Positions 56,558 through 64,000 of a stretch of DNA of 64,000 nt are shown here, piece by piece (position 1 is the first letter of the stretch; the number at the start of each line of letters is the position of its first letter). The translations under genes and the position numbers were made by a program. Location: assembly GCF_040358985.1 (NCBI RefSeq), contig NZ_CP132932.1, positions 1,612,001 through 1,676,000 on the forward strand, given 5' to 3'. Source of the DNA: Tunturibacter empetritectus (GTDB lineage: Bacteria > Acidobacteriota > Terriglobia > Terriglobales > Acidobacteriaceae). A model generated the notes under the pieces. That model worked only from the letters and a program-made list of their open reading frames with translations. It ran no database searches and was not told where the DNA came from.

Positions 56558-57427
56558 ATGCTGCGATTCTCCCTCTCTTTCGTTTTTTTAGCCGTCCTCC
56601 TCTTCCAGCGGGCACTCGCGCAAACCTCCCAATTGCAGCGGGAGGTTGTGACCGATAAATCAGACACGCACGATACTCCAGTCGCCCATCCGCTCTCATG
56701 GTGGACTCAAGACCCGCTTCGACTCGATGTGGACCGCACTCTTCCCTTCGGCCTCAAGGCAACGGATGGTCACCTTATCAGCGCCCAGGACTATCGCGTC
56801 GAACAGAAGGTGACCGACCTCTGCGTTCTCTCGACCCACGCCATCGTCCAGATCATCACCACCATCTATGCCCAGCCCGGTCTAGCCCTCGATACCTCGA
56901 CGGTGCCAGGCGCCGGCCCACCTATTTCCTTAGCCGATCTACCGCCCGCGCAATGGAAGAGCCTGCTGGTGAAGGTTCCGGTCGACGATCGCAGTGTTGC
57001 TCCGCAGCCTGATCAGTACTTCGAAATCTATCGACTGCAAGCCGACGGAGGACTCTTTCAGTCTCTCAAGTCCGCATCCGTCTATGGCGTAGGACCCAAT
57101 GCCATCCTTGGGACCTTCGACCCTGACGGTGGAAACGGAGGAGGATGCGCTGACGGATACTGGTGGTTCGATGCGGCAGGAGCTCACCCGGTGGACTTCT
57201 CGCAACTCGACCGCGCCATCACGACTGCGCTGCCGCCGGACACCGTATATACCTCTCGGTGCTGGGCGCTCCATCCTGAAGAATCCAGGCTAAAAAGCGG
57301 AGTGCAAAAACGCAATGCAACCTGCCACGCCTGCGATTGGGTAGGAGAGGTCGTCGCGACCTATCGGATCCGGCAAGGTGCCGCCCTTCCAGTCTCGGTT
57401 CACTTTCAGCCCAACCCGGAGCAGTAA
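56558..57427 (+). CDS. exported protein of unknown function
   Basis: The 289-residue protein has a clean signal peptide (residues 1-22, ending RALAQ). The mature part has no domain I can name: a VDRTLPFGLKATDGHLI segment, four or five Cys that could form disulfides (two near the C-terminus in a CHAC pair), and an Asp/Gly-rich loop DPDGGNGGGCADGYWWFD. ATG 56558 gives the best signal peptide; GTG 56537 would add seven residues. It stands alone, with a long non-coding stretch after it. Confidence 0.65.
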   Translation: MLRFSLSFVFLAVLLFQRALAQTSQLQREVVTDKSDTHDTPVAHPLSWWTQDPLRLDVDRTLPFGLKATDGHLISAQDYRVEQKVTDLCVLSTHAIVQIITTIYAQPGLALDTSTVPGAGPPISLADLPPAQWKSLLVKVPVDDRSVAPQPDQYFEIYRLQADGGLFQSLKSASVYGVGPNAILGTFDPDGGNGGGCADGYWWFDAAGAHPVDFSQLDRAITTALPPDTVYTSRCWALHPEESRLKSGVQKRNATCHACDWVGEVVATYRIRQGAALPVSVHFQPNPEQ

Positions 57428-57843
57428 AGCAACACAGCATATTCTCCGTTCCCGGTCGTGTCTGGCCCGCGCGCAACAATCTCCTCGAGGCACCCAAGTG
57501 GAAGTGCCCCAAAAACTGTCAAGCCCCCAAACCGCAAATCCCTGCGCCAATCCAGCACATTCGCGTGGCGTATGAGTTATCCTCCAACCGCTATACTGGT
57601 AGTAGAGAAGCAAAAGAGGCCGCCGAGCAATCGGGGGCCTCTGTTATTAGCCAACAAGTCATTTATTTTCAATATTTTGCAAGCAAGTCGCATGGAATCA
57701 ATAATTTACATACACAAGCAGCCGGCAAACCAATGATTCCAAGTGATTTACTCCCAAAATACCCCAAGGGGGGAGGGGGGTACCCCCACCCAGAGAGAGG
57801 AGAAAGAAATGACCCTATCAAGCTGCCAGCTAGGAGAACCGCT
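57428..57843. other. intergenic stretch between convergent genes
   Basis: It holds a terminator-like hairpin (57610-57641) and a G-run flanked by complementary C's (57761-57786: ACCCC, two G6 runs split by one A at 57768-57780, then TACCCCC). No gene is supported. Confidence 0.5.
57610..57641 (-). terminator. terminator for the biotin carrier operon
   Basis: On the minus strand AGAGGCC pairs with GGCCTCT (57635-57641 with 57614-57620) around an inner CCGA/TCGG stem, followed by TTTT. It lies about 200 bases after the carrier gene stop. Confidence 0.6.
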
Positions 57844-58332
57844 CTACTCAACCACCACCAGCACATCCCCGGAGCCGACCGCATCGCCAACCGCGACCGC
57901 AATTCTGGCCACCCGTCCGGTCTTGGGAGACTTCAGCTCGTTCTGCATCTTCATTGCTTCGATCACTACCAGCGCCTGGCCCTCCTCGACCGCATCGCCC
58001 ACCTCCACCAGCACCCGCACCATCCTACCCGGCATAGGAGCCTTCACCGGACGCGGCCCATCCGTCCCGGCACCCGCCCCCCGGCGCCCCTGCAGCGACC
58101 GAGGATCGGCAACCTCAAACTCGAACCGCCGTCCCCCAATCACCACCCCATTGCCATCCAGAACGCACCGGTACTGCCGTCCGTCAATCAACAACGACAG
58201 CACTCCAGCCTGCAACACCCTTACATCCGCCACCATCGGCCGCCCGTCCACCGAGCACTCCATCCCCGCGCCGAACTCAGCCGCAAGCTCAACCCGCCGC
58301 TTCTCTCCCACAACCTCAAGCCAGACCGTCAC
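57844..58332 (-). CDS. biotin carboxyl carrier protein
   Basis: The 162-residue protein ends in a biotinyl domain: VKAPMPGRMVRVLVEVGDAV, then the biotinylated Lys in EAMKMQNEL. The N-terminal half is beta-rich, as in carriers of propionyl/methylcrotonyl-type carboxylases. The start is GTG 58332, whose GTGA overlaps the TGA of accC, with GGGAGGGG upstream: a classic coupled pair. An upstream in-frame ATG at 58368 is less likely. Confidence 0.9.
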   Translation of the reverse strand: MTVWLEVVGEKRRVELAAEFGAGMECSVDGRPMVADVRVLQAGVLSLLIDGRQYRCVLDGNGVVIGGRRFEFEVADPRSLQGRRGAGAGTDGPRPVKAPMPGRMVRVLVEVGDAVEEGQALVVIEAMKMQNELKSPKTGRVARIAVAVGDAVGSGDVLVVVE

Positions 58333-59858
58333 AGTCGCAACCCCTCCCGCCGCCCGGCCACAGCCCACCGGCTCTCCTCAGAGACACCGGAGACAGCCTG
58401 CGCCCCGATCGTTTCCCGCCTCGCAGACGCAGCAAACAGCGCAGCCGCCAGCGCCACCACATCCTCCGGGACATCCTCCTGCGCATCTTCCTGCGCAGGG
58501 GCAGCGGGTTCAGCCAGCAGCCTCTCCAGATACCCCGTGTCAATCCGGGCGGCGCGAAAGTCTTCATCCATCAGGATCCGCCGGAACAGCCCGATATTGG
58601 TCTTGATCCCGCCAATAACATACTCCCCCAGCGCCCGCAGCATCCGGTCAATAGCCTGCTCCCGCGTCGGCGCAAACGCCACCAGCTTCGACAGCATCGG
58701 ATCGTAGTCCAGCGGCACATTCCAACCCTCATACACCGCGCAGTCCTCGCGAATCCCCGGACCGCTCGGCTGAATCAGCCGCGTAATCAATCCCGGCGAA
58801 GGAAAGAAATGATTCTCAGGGTCCTCCGCATAGATCCTGCACTCAATCGCGTGTCCGCGCAGCCGAACATCCTCCTGCGTCAGCGGCAGAGGCTCGCCCA
58901 TCGCCAAACGAAGCTGCAGATGCACCAGATCCAATCCAGTCACCATCTCGGTCACAGGATGCTCCACCTGCAGCCGCGTGTTCATCTCCAGGAAGTAGAA
59001 GTTCTCCGCATCATCCACCAGGAACTCGACCGTCCCAGCGTTCACATACCCAGCCGAGAGCGCCAGTCGCGCCGCAGCCTCGCCCATCCTGCGGCGCAGA
59101 TCATCTCCCACAACCGCGGAAGGAGCCTCTTCGATCACCTTCTGGTGCCGCCGCTGCACCGAGCACTCCCGCTCGCCCAGATACACGCAGCTCCCATGCT
59201 CATCCGCCATCAACTGGATCTCGATATGCCGAGGCCGCTCGATCAGCTTCTCCAGATACACCTCGCCCGACCCAAAGCTCCGCTCCGCCTCACTGCTGGC
59301 CGCCGTAAATGCCGCCCCGAGATCCTCCGCCCGCGTCACCGCCCGCATGCCCTTACCACCGCCTCCAGCCGCAGCCTTCAGCATCACCGGATAGCCAATC
59401 CCGGCGGCCACGCGCAGCGCCTCGGCCACATCGGCCAGCCCCGTCACGCTCCCCGGGACACGAGGCATCCCCGCCGCATCCGCCGCCTGTCGCGCCCTGG
59501 TCTTCGAGCCAAGCACCCGCATCGCGCTCGCCGGAGGCCCAATGAACGTCACCCCAGCCTTGGCACAAGCCTCGGCGAACTCCGCATTCTCCGAGAGGAA
59601 CCCGTACCCAGGGTGAATCGCATCCGTACCCGTCCGCCGCGCCACCTCGAGGATCAGATCCCCCCGCAGATAGCTCTCCCCCGCCGGCGCCGGCCCCAGC
59701 CGGTAGGCCTCATCCGCGTGCAGCACATGCAGGGCCCCCCGGTCGACATCCGAGTAAACCGCCACCGTGGCCATCCCTATCTCCCGGCACGCACGAATAA
59801 CCCGCAGCGCAATCTCCCCGCGGTTCGCAATCAACACTTTTTTTATCGACCGTCGCAA
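58329..59858 (-). CDS. accC: biotin carboxylase subunit
   Basis: ATP-grasp enzyme that carboxylates biotin on the carrier protein. The 509-residue product has LIANRGEIALRVIRACRE, the Gly-rich ATP loop AAAGGGGKGMR, EKLIERPRHIEIQ, the EMNTRLQVEHPVTEM active-site motif and the C-terminal KTNIGLFRRIL. About 50 extra residues at the C-terminus are Glu/Ala-rich. It could belong to acetyl-, propionyl- or methylcrotonyl-CoA carboxylase; no carboxyltransferase gene is next to it, so the symbol is by family only. A terminator lies 64 bases upstream. Confidence 0.92.
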   Translation of the reverse strand: MRRSIKKVLIANRGEIALRVIRACREIGMATVAVYSDVDRGALHVLHADEAYRLGPAPAGESYLRGDLILEVARRTGTDAIHPGYGFLSENAEFAEACAKAGVTFIGPPASAMRVLGSKTRARQAADAAGMPRVPGSVTGLADVAEALRVAAGIGYPVMLKAAAGGGGKGMRAVTRAEDLGAAFTAASSEAERSFGSGEVYLEKLIERPRHIEIQLMADEHGSCVYLGERECSVQRRHQKVIEEAPSAVVGDDLRRRMGEAAARLALSAGYVNAGTVEFLVDDAENFYFLEMNTRLQVEHPVTEMVTGLDLVHLQLRLAMGEPLPLTQEDVRLRGHAIECRIYAEDPENHFFPSPGLITRLIQPSGPGIREDCAVYEGWNVPLDYDPMLSKLVAFAPTREQAIDRMLRALGEYVIGGIKTNIGLFRRILMDEDFRAARIDTGYLERLLAEPAAPAQEDAQEDVPEDVVALAAALFAASARRETIGAQAVSGVSEESRWAVAGRREGLRL

Positions 59859-59921
59859 GCGGCCATTCTACCCCAGACGACTGACTCACCGAGCCAAAAC
59901 CAGAACACACCCAAACACAAA

Positions 59922-59946
59922 GAGGCCTCCCGCTATGGGAGGCCTC
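59922..59946 (-). terminator. rho-independent terminator
   Basis: GAGGCCTCCC (59922-59931) and GGGAGGCCTC (59937-59946) pair perfectly around GCTAT, with TTTG..TTTG following on the minus strand. It ends the TPR lipoprotein transcript before accC. Confidence 0.85.
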
Positions 59947-59970
59947 CAGCATCACAACAAGCAACGGCGG

Positions 59971-60792
59971 CTACTGCATCGAAACGCCACCCTGTGTCGC
60001 CTTTTCCTTCTTCAGCTCATTTTCCTTGCGAGCGCCCATGGCCTTCTGTATCCAGGTATCAACCTGGGCCATATCAGCCTTACGAGCAGGTTCATCACCG
60101 CACTCCAGATCCGCCTTTCGACGATAGGTCAGTTGCAGGTACTGCATGGCGTCGTCATAGGTAGGGTTCAACTCGACAGCTTTATTCAGATACTGCAGTC
60201 CCTCGTTCACCAGATCGGTGTTAGCAGTCTGCAGCTTCTGGCATGCTCCCTTGCTCTTTTTGGGGTTGCCATCGCCTTGGTCGGTCAACCCGTCCGCAGC
60301 AAGAATTGTGATCGCGTTCTTATAAGCCAGCGTCCAGTCCACGAAGCCGACGGTGTAGTAGGCCTCCGGATCATTCGGAGCAATCGCGATGACCTTCTTC
60401 TCGTACTCCTTAGCCACATCAAACTTCTTGATGTTTCGATTGATGGAGGCTATCTGTTTCAACGCAGTCAGATCGTTAGGATCCTTCGCGAGAACAGCGT
60501 TGAAGCCATCAAGGGCTTTCTGCGCGACCGCAAGGTTCTCTGGCGTGTCCAGATTCGGCACCACTTGATACGAGTAAGCGGTCGCCAGATACAGCTTCGC
60601 GTCTTCGTAGTTCGGATCTAGGGCGATCGAATTTTGGAAGTGGTTCACTGCCTCTTCGTATCGTGCATTCTTGAATGCCTGCACTCCCTTGGTCAGCTGA
60701 TCCCGAGCCTTCAGGCGATTACACCCGGTTGCAGTGATAAGCATCAGCGCCAGCAAAGCAGCCGTAACCGGAATCCGTGCGGTGAATTTCAT
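59971..60792 (-). CDS. TPR-repeat lipoprotein
   Basis: The 273-residue protein has a lipobox T-A-T-G-C near residue 23 and three to four tetratricopeptide repeats (for example GVQAFKNARYEEAVNHFQNS, then VLAKDPNDLTALKQIASINR and YLNKAVELNPTYDDAMQYL). It ends in a Lys/Glu-rich tail. TPR lipoproteins usually hold envelope complexes together; the partner is unknown. ATG 60792 is chosen with AAGGAG twelve bases before it; two in-frame ATGs lie upstream. Confidence 0.82.
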   Translation of the reverse strand: MKFTARIPVTAALLALMLITATGCNRLKARDQLTKGVQAFKNARYEEAVNHFQNSIALDPNYEDAKLYLATAYSYQVVPNLDTPENLAVAQKALDGFNAVLAKDPNDLTALKQIASINRNIKKFDVAKEYEKKVIAIAPNDPEAYYTVGFVDWTLAYKNAITILAADGLTDQGDGNPKKSKGACQKLQTANTDLVNEGLQYLNKAVELNPTYDDAMQYLQLTYRRKADLECGDEPARKADMAQVDTWIQKAMGARKENELKKEKATQGGVSMQ

Positions 60793-61054
60793 TGGGCGAA
60801 TCATCTCCTTCAAAATGGGCGCGAGTTTCTATTCCAAAGACCGGGAAAGACTACATAACCAAGTTTCGGCGTTCGCTTGATTGTAATGGTATATGTCCTA
60901 ACGTGACTAGAGCAGCTTTCTTTCCCTACTTCAAAAAGGAACTAATGTCGGTCTTTTGTACTACAACCATGAAGCTTCTGCCTAGCTCGAACTGCTCTTC
61001 GTGATTCGATGCAAGCCAGCGGTCGTGGGCTAGCCGGAACACAAACAAAGTGGC

Positions 61055-61595
61055 CTAAACTATACGCCCATCTCGCATCTTGACGATTCTGTCCGCATAG
61101 GAAGCGGCGTCGGCGTCATGAGTGATCATCAGAATCGTCTGCCCGAGCCGGCGGTTCAGGTCCTTGATCAACTTCAGCACTGCCTCCGAGTTCTCACTGT
61201 CCAGATTGCCCGTAGGCTCGTCGGTCAGCAAAATCGCCGGTGAATTCAGCAGTCCGCGCGCAATCGCCACCCGTTGCTGCTGCCCGCCAGAGAGGGCACG
61301 AGGCTAATGTTTCAGCCTGTCGGTAATCCCAAGCAGCTTGAGAATCTCCTGAAATGCCGGGTCGAACACAGTATTCCGGCCACCGATATACTGCACGATC
61401 CGGATATTGTCTTCTGCAGACAGAGTCGGCAGCAGGTTGTACTTCTGGAACACGAACCCCACCGTGGTATTGCGAAGCTCCGTTCGCTCGGCGTTGGTCA
61501 TGCCCGCCAAATCCCCGGCCGTTCAGATGCACTGTCCCTGTTGTCATCGGGGTCAAACCACCCAGGATATGAAAGAGAGTCGACGGAGGGGTGAA
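61055..61595 (-). pseudogene. broken ABC transporter ATPase gene (LolD/MacB type)
   Basis: The reading matches a LolD/MacB-type ATPase but is broken three ways. (1) The 5' end, including most of Walker A, is missing; only STLFHILGG remains. (2) An extra G in the GGGG run after the codons for LNGR shifts the frame before LAGMT (near 61520). (3) A TAG replaces a codon between DRLKH and [17 protein letters not shown] (near 61303). The signature LSGGQQQR, Walker [14 protein letters not shown] and [15 protein letters not shown] remain readable. It lies between the TPR and exbD genes; no permease partner is adjacent. Confidence 0.85.
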
Positions 61596-61701
61596 CGAAA
61601 TTTAGGTAACGCTAGCACTCGATCAACCACAGTTACTTACACAAAACTTCAGGCAACTGGTCACCTGGACCAGTCGCCTGCGCAAAGCTTTACCTACTGA
61701 A

Positions 61702-62136
61702 TTACTGTCCTGCTTCGACTCGGGGTGTAATGAGACCGATGTTATCCACTCCGGCTTGATGACCGAAGTCGATAACCTCAGCAACCTTGCTGAAGTCCAG
61801 ATCCTTGTCGCCTTTGACGAACATGACCTTCTCCTGCCGGGTTGCAAAGATCTCGGCAAGCTTAGGCTCAAGGTCGCCCTTGTTCATCGAAGTCTCGTTG
61901 ATCTTGTAAGCCGGGGCTGCAGCGCCATTGGATAGCACCTGAACGACGATCGTACGGTCATTCTCCTGCTGCTCCTTATGATCCTTGGGAGGCTGAGGAA
62001 CCAACGTCTCCAACCCTCGAGGCGTGACTGGCACGATGACCATGAAGATGATCAACAGCACCAGAAGAACGTCGATAAGCGGGGTTACGTTGATCTCAGA
62101 AACCGCTCCGCCAGTATTTCCACCACCCATTCCCAT
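61702..62136 (-). CDS. ExbD/TolR family protein
   Basis: The 144-residue protein has one N-terminal membrane helix (VTPLIDVLLVLLIIFMVIVP) with the Asp that takes part in proton movement, and a periplasmic domain (RTIVVQVLSNG, VMFVKGDKDLDF). It works with the ExbB-type channel to power TonB. GAGGAGATTG supports the ATG. It is the second ExbD in the operon and differs from the first in length and N-terminus (Gly/Met-rich). Confidence 0.93.
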   Translation of the reverse strand: MGMGGGNTGGAVSEINVTPLIDVLLVLLIIFMVIVPVTPRGLETLVPQPPKDHKEQQENDRTIVVQVLSNGAAAPAYKINETSMNKGDLEPKLAEIFATRQEKVMFVKGDKDLDFSKVAEVIDFGHQAGVDNIGLITPRVEAGQ

Positions 62137-62194
62137 AGCAATCTCCTCAGATACTCTTGCCGCTCCAGTCGATGCGAGTCCGGCACCCTACATG

Positions 62195-62641
62195 CTACTT
62201 CTTGGTTGTTGTCGCGCCGGTGTCGTCTGTTCTTTCAGTCAACAGGCCAAGCTGGCTTACACCGGCGGACCGGATTCCATCCACCGCATCCATCACTTTG
62301 CCATAGTTGGCACGGATGTCCGCGCGCATAAAGACCTCTTTGCTGGTCTTGTTCTCCAGTTTCGCGGAGATCTTAGGTCCAAGATCATCGAGCGTTACCT
62401 GGTCGCCGCCGAGAAACGTCCTGCCATCGCGGGTCACAGCGACGACGACGGCATCTTCCTTATTGGCATCTTCCATTACCACCGCGGCATCAGCCTTCGG
62501 CAGATCCACGTTGACTTTGTTGTTCAGCATGGGGGTGATGACCATGAAGATGATCAACAGCACCAGCATCACGTCCACCATCGGCGTCACGTTGATGTTG
62601 GAGTTGACCTTCTTGCCTTCATCCCGCTTATTGATACCCAT
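62195..62641 (-). CDS. ExbD/TolR family protein
   Basis: The 148-residue protein has the membrane helix NVTPMVDVMLVLLIIFMVI with the proton-relay Asp, then a periplasmic domain (DAVVVAVTRDGRTFLGGDQV, EVFMRADIRANYGKVMDAV). It lies between the ExbB-like gene and the second ExbD. GGAG nine bases before the ATG supports the start. Confidence 0.93.
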   Translation of the reverse strand: MGINKRDEGKKVNSNINVTPMVDVMLVLLIIFMVITPMLNNKVNVDLPKADAAVVMEDANKEDAVVVAVTRDGRTFLGGDQVTLDDLGPKISAKLENKTSKEVFMRADIRANYGKVMDAVDGIRSAGVSQLGLLTERTDDTGATTTKK

Positions 62642-62791
62642 AACGTATGCTCCGTCCGGTTGCTGTATTTACTCTTCCTGCGATAGCTGCCCAGCCCTCG
62701 GACGCCGTTCGCTGGCGGCGCCCGAAAGCTTGGTCAGAGGGTGATTCCCGCAGAGTGCTGCTGATTGCCTTGCGCCTTCAGGACCGAAGCC

Positions 62792-63535
62792 TTACCGGTG
62801 GCTCTGCTTGATGAAGTAGTCAACCAGTTCGCTCGAGCTGTTGTCCATCTCGACGTCAAACGCCTCGACCTTACCGGTGAAGTAGTTGAACGTCATAACG
62901 GCCGGGATGGCGACGAGCAGACCGAAGGCGGTCGTTACGAGAGCCTCCGAGATACCGCCGGCAACTGCGCCGATACCAGAGGTCTTCTGGGTTGCAATCT
63001 GCTGGAAGGCGTTCAAAATACCGACCACGGTACCGAACAGTCCGATGAAGGGAGCCGTCGAGCCGATCGTAGCCAGACCGCCCAGGCCGCGCTTCAGCTT
63101 TGCGTGAACGATGGCTTCCGAGCGCTCGAGTGCACGCTTGGAGCTCTCAACCTGCTCCTCGGTGATCGTGCCACCCGAACCAAAGCTGCGAAACTCCTGC
63201 AAGCCAGCGGTAACAACCTCGGCGAGGTGCGACTTCTTCGAACGGTCCGCAACTTTGATCGCCTCATCCAGACGGCCGTCCTTCAACGCGCCTGCAACCT
63301 TCGGGGCAAACTCGCGAGACTGCTTGCGGGCAGCAGAGAAATAGAGGGCCCGGTCGATGATCACAGCGAGCGACCAGATCGACATGATGAAGAGAAGAAT
63401 GACGACGCAACGGGCCAGCCAGCCCATGTTGCCCCAAAGTCCCATTACACTGAAGCTGACCTGGGCTTCCTCGAAGTACAGGGCGAGGGAAGCGGGAACG
63501 TGAGCGAAGGTTGTTGCTAGATGAGCGAGAATCAC
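62792..63535 (-). CDS. ExbB/TolQ proton channel
   Basis: The 247-residue MotA/TolQ/ExbB family protein has three membrane helices (about residues 32-57, 136-162 and 180-205). The conserved GLFGTVVGILNAFQ and the helix VTTAFGLLVAIPAVMTFNY line the proton path. With ExbD it energises TonB. The start is GTG 63535 with GGAGG ten bases before it; the frame extends back to 63595 without a good start. Confidence 0.92.
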   Translation of the reverse strand: MILAHLATTFAHVPASLALYFEEAQVSFSVMGLWGNMGWLARCVVILLFIMSIWSLAVIIDRALYFSAARKQSREFAPKVAGALKDGRLDEAIKVADRSKKSHLAEVVTAGLQEFRSFGSGGTITEEQVESSKRALERSEAIVHAKLKRGLGGLATIGSTAPFIGLFGTVVGILNAFQQIATQKTSGIGAVAGGISEALVTTAFGLLVAIPAVMTFNYFTGKVEAFDVEMDNSSSELVDYFIKQSHR

Positions 63536-63667
63536 TGGAATATTTCCTCCTGGTAGAACTCTAACTTTCAGAATCTTGACCCGGGAATCCCCCAAAAGTT
63601 CGACACCTTTGGGAGACCCGCGAGAGACGTTATTGCCTGATTAGACTTGATTTAGATGAGCCTTGGT

Positions 63668-64000
63668 TTAGCCGCCGCCGAAGTTGAAGTTGACGGTGAT
63701 CTGAGTATCCACTTCGGTGGGCTCGCCGTTCAGGAAGTACGGCTTGTAGCGCCACCCTTGGACGGCCGAGACCGCCGCAGACCGAAGCATCTCAGGACCA
63801 CTGACGACCTCGAGCTTTTCGATCGTGCCGCTCTTCGAGATCACCGCATGCAGAACAACCGCACCGGAGACGTGAGCAGCTCTCGCGATTGGTGGGTAAA
63901 CGGGATTCTGCCCAGACAGCTTATTGCCAGCTACGACGCCGCTCGATACGCGAGCCGGGCCCTTCGGCGGAGCAACCTTGACGACTGGAGTCGGCGCAGT
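63668..64000 (-). CDS. TonB family protein (N-terminus off window)
   Basis: The last 110 codons are present, ending at TAA (63668-63670). They carry the TonB C-terminal domain: GQNPVYPPIARAAHVSGAVV, then VISKSGTIEKLEVVSGPEML, AVQGWRYKPYFLNGEP and a final ITVNFNFGGG. A Pro/Lys-rich linker precedes it. It touches TonB boxes of outer-membrane receptors such as the one at 38081 and is the first gene of the TonB-ExbB-ExbD-ExbD operon. Confidence 0.93.
   Translation of the reverse strand, partial: TAPTPVVKVAPPKGPARVSSGVVAGNKLSGQNPVYPPIARAAHVSGAVVLHAVISKSGTIEKLEVVSGPEMLRSAAVSAVQGWRYKPYFLNGEPTEVDTQITVNFNFGGG

Noticed and set aside
57337..58707. A 456-codon open frame on the plus strand
   Set aside because: It runs through an intergenic region and antisense to the biotin carrier and accC genes; Pro/Arg/His-rich and without a domain.

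Overview
The window looks like chromosomal DNA of an Acidobacteriota member, most likely family Acidobacteriaceae (Terriglobus/Granulicella/Edaphobacter type). The pointers are a VWFA-related protein of the acidobacterial kind, an Oar-like TonB-dependent receptor with an N-terminal carboxypeptidase-regulatory domain, many small exported DinB and DUF proteins, and GC-rich coding DNA. No rRNA, CRISPR array, phage or intact insertion sequence is visible.

Layout. 1-3313: a large TIG-repeat/beta-propeller lipoprotein (minus strand, C-terminus off the window). 3.7-10.8 kb: housekeeping genes, mostly on the minus strand: tRNA-Pro(GGG), yggX, a DUF1772 membrane protein (+), rnr, an exported protein, tyrS and ychF. 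10.9-15.4 kb: small exported proteins (VWFA-related, two DinB-like, a lysozyme-like lipoprotein, DUF4136), with a possible structured RNA and a terminator at 12.6-12.8 kb. 15.8-19.4 kb: topoisomerase IB, asnS (interrupted in frame by a repeat-like insert) and a sugar-phosphate isomerase-like TIM barrel. 19.5-22.8 kb: two paralogous SGNH hydrolases, the second next to a decayed copy of the isomerase 5' end, which marks an old segmental duplication, then a beta-hexosaminidase remnant. 22.9-24.1 kb: an orphan MacB-type permease.

24.2-30.2 kb holds a classic minus-strand cluster: ispE, tRNA-Gln(TTG), prs, rplY, pth, rpsF, rpsR, rplI, ending at a strong bidirectional terminator. 30.3-41.4 kb: gamma-glutamyltransferase (+), then a plant-polysaccharide locus on the minus strand: TonB receptor, GH127-type arabinofuranosidase and GH78 rhamnosidase, with hairpins between the genes. 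41.9-47.3 kb: glgE followed by a trehalose synthase-maltokinase fusion, which together convert trehalose through maltose-1-phosphate to alpha-glucan. 47.4-54.0 kb: a molybdopterin-fold/cytochrome c fusion, an amidase, and a 2-oxoadipate dioxygenase (hglS) plus FAD/Fe-S dehydrogenase pair that would turn 2-oxoadipate into 2-oxoglutarate via D-2-hydroxyglutarate. hglS is bracketed by two copies of an inverted-repeat element.

54.0-57.4 kb: small proteins, including a PadR regulator with a candidate operator, its overlapping membrane partner, and a 3' scrap of a duplicated gene. 57.8-59.9 kb: biotin carboxylase and biotin carrier, translationally coupled. 60-64 kb: a TPR lipoprotein, a broken ABC ATPase gene, and a TonB-ExbB-ExbD-ExbD energy-transduction operon whose tonB runs off the window.

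The most unusual items are the paired inverted-repeat elements around hglS, in-frame inserts in asnS, rnr and ispE, the possible structured RNA at 12.6-12.8 kb, and the duplication scars at 21.0 and 56.4 kb. No clearly new multi-gene system stands out.
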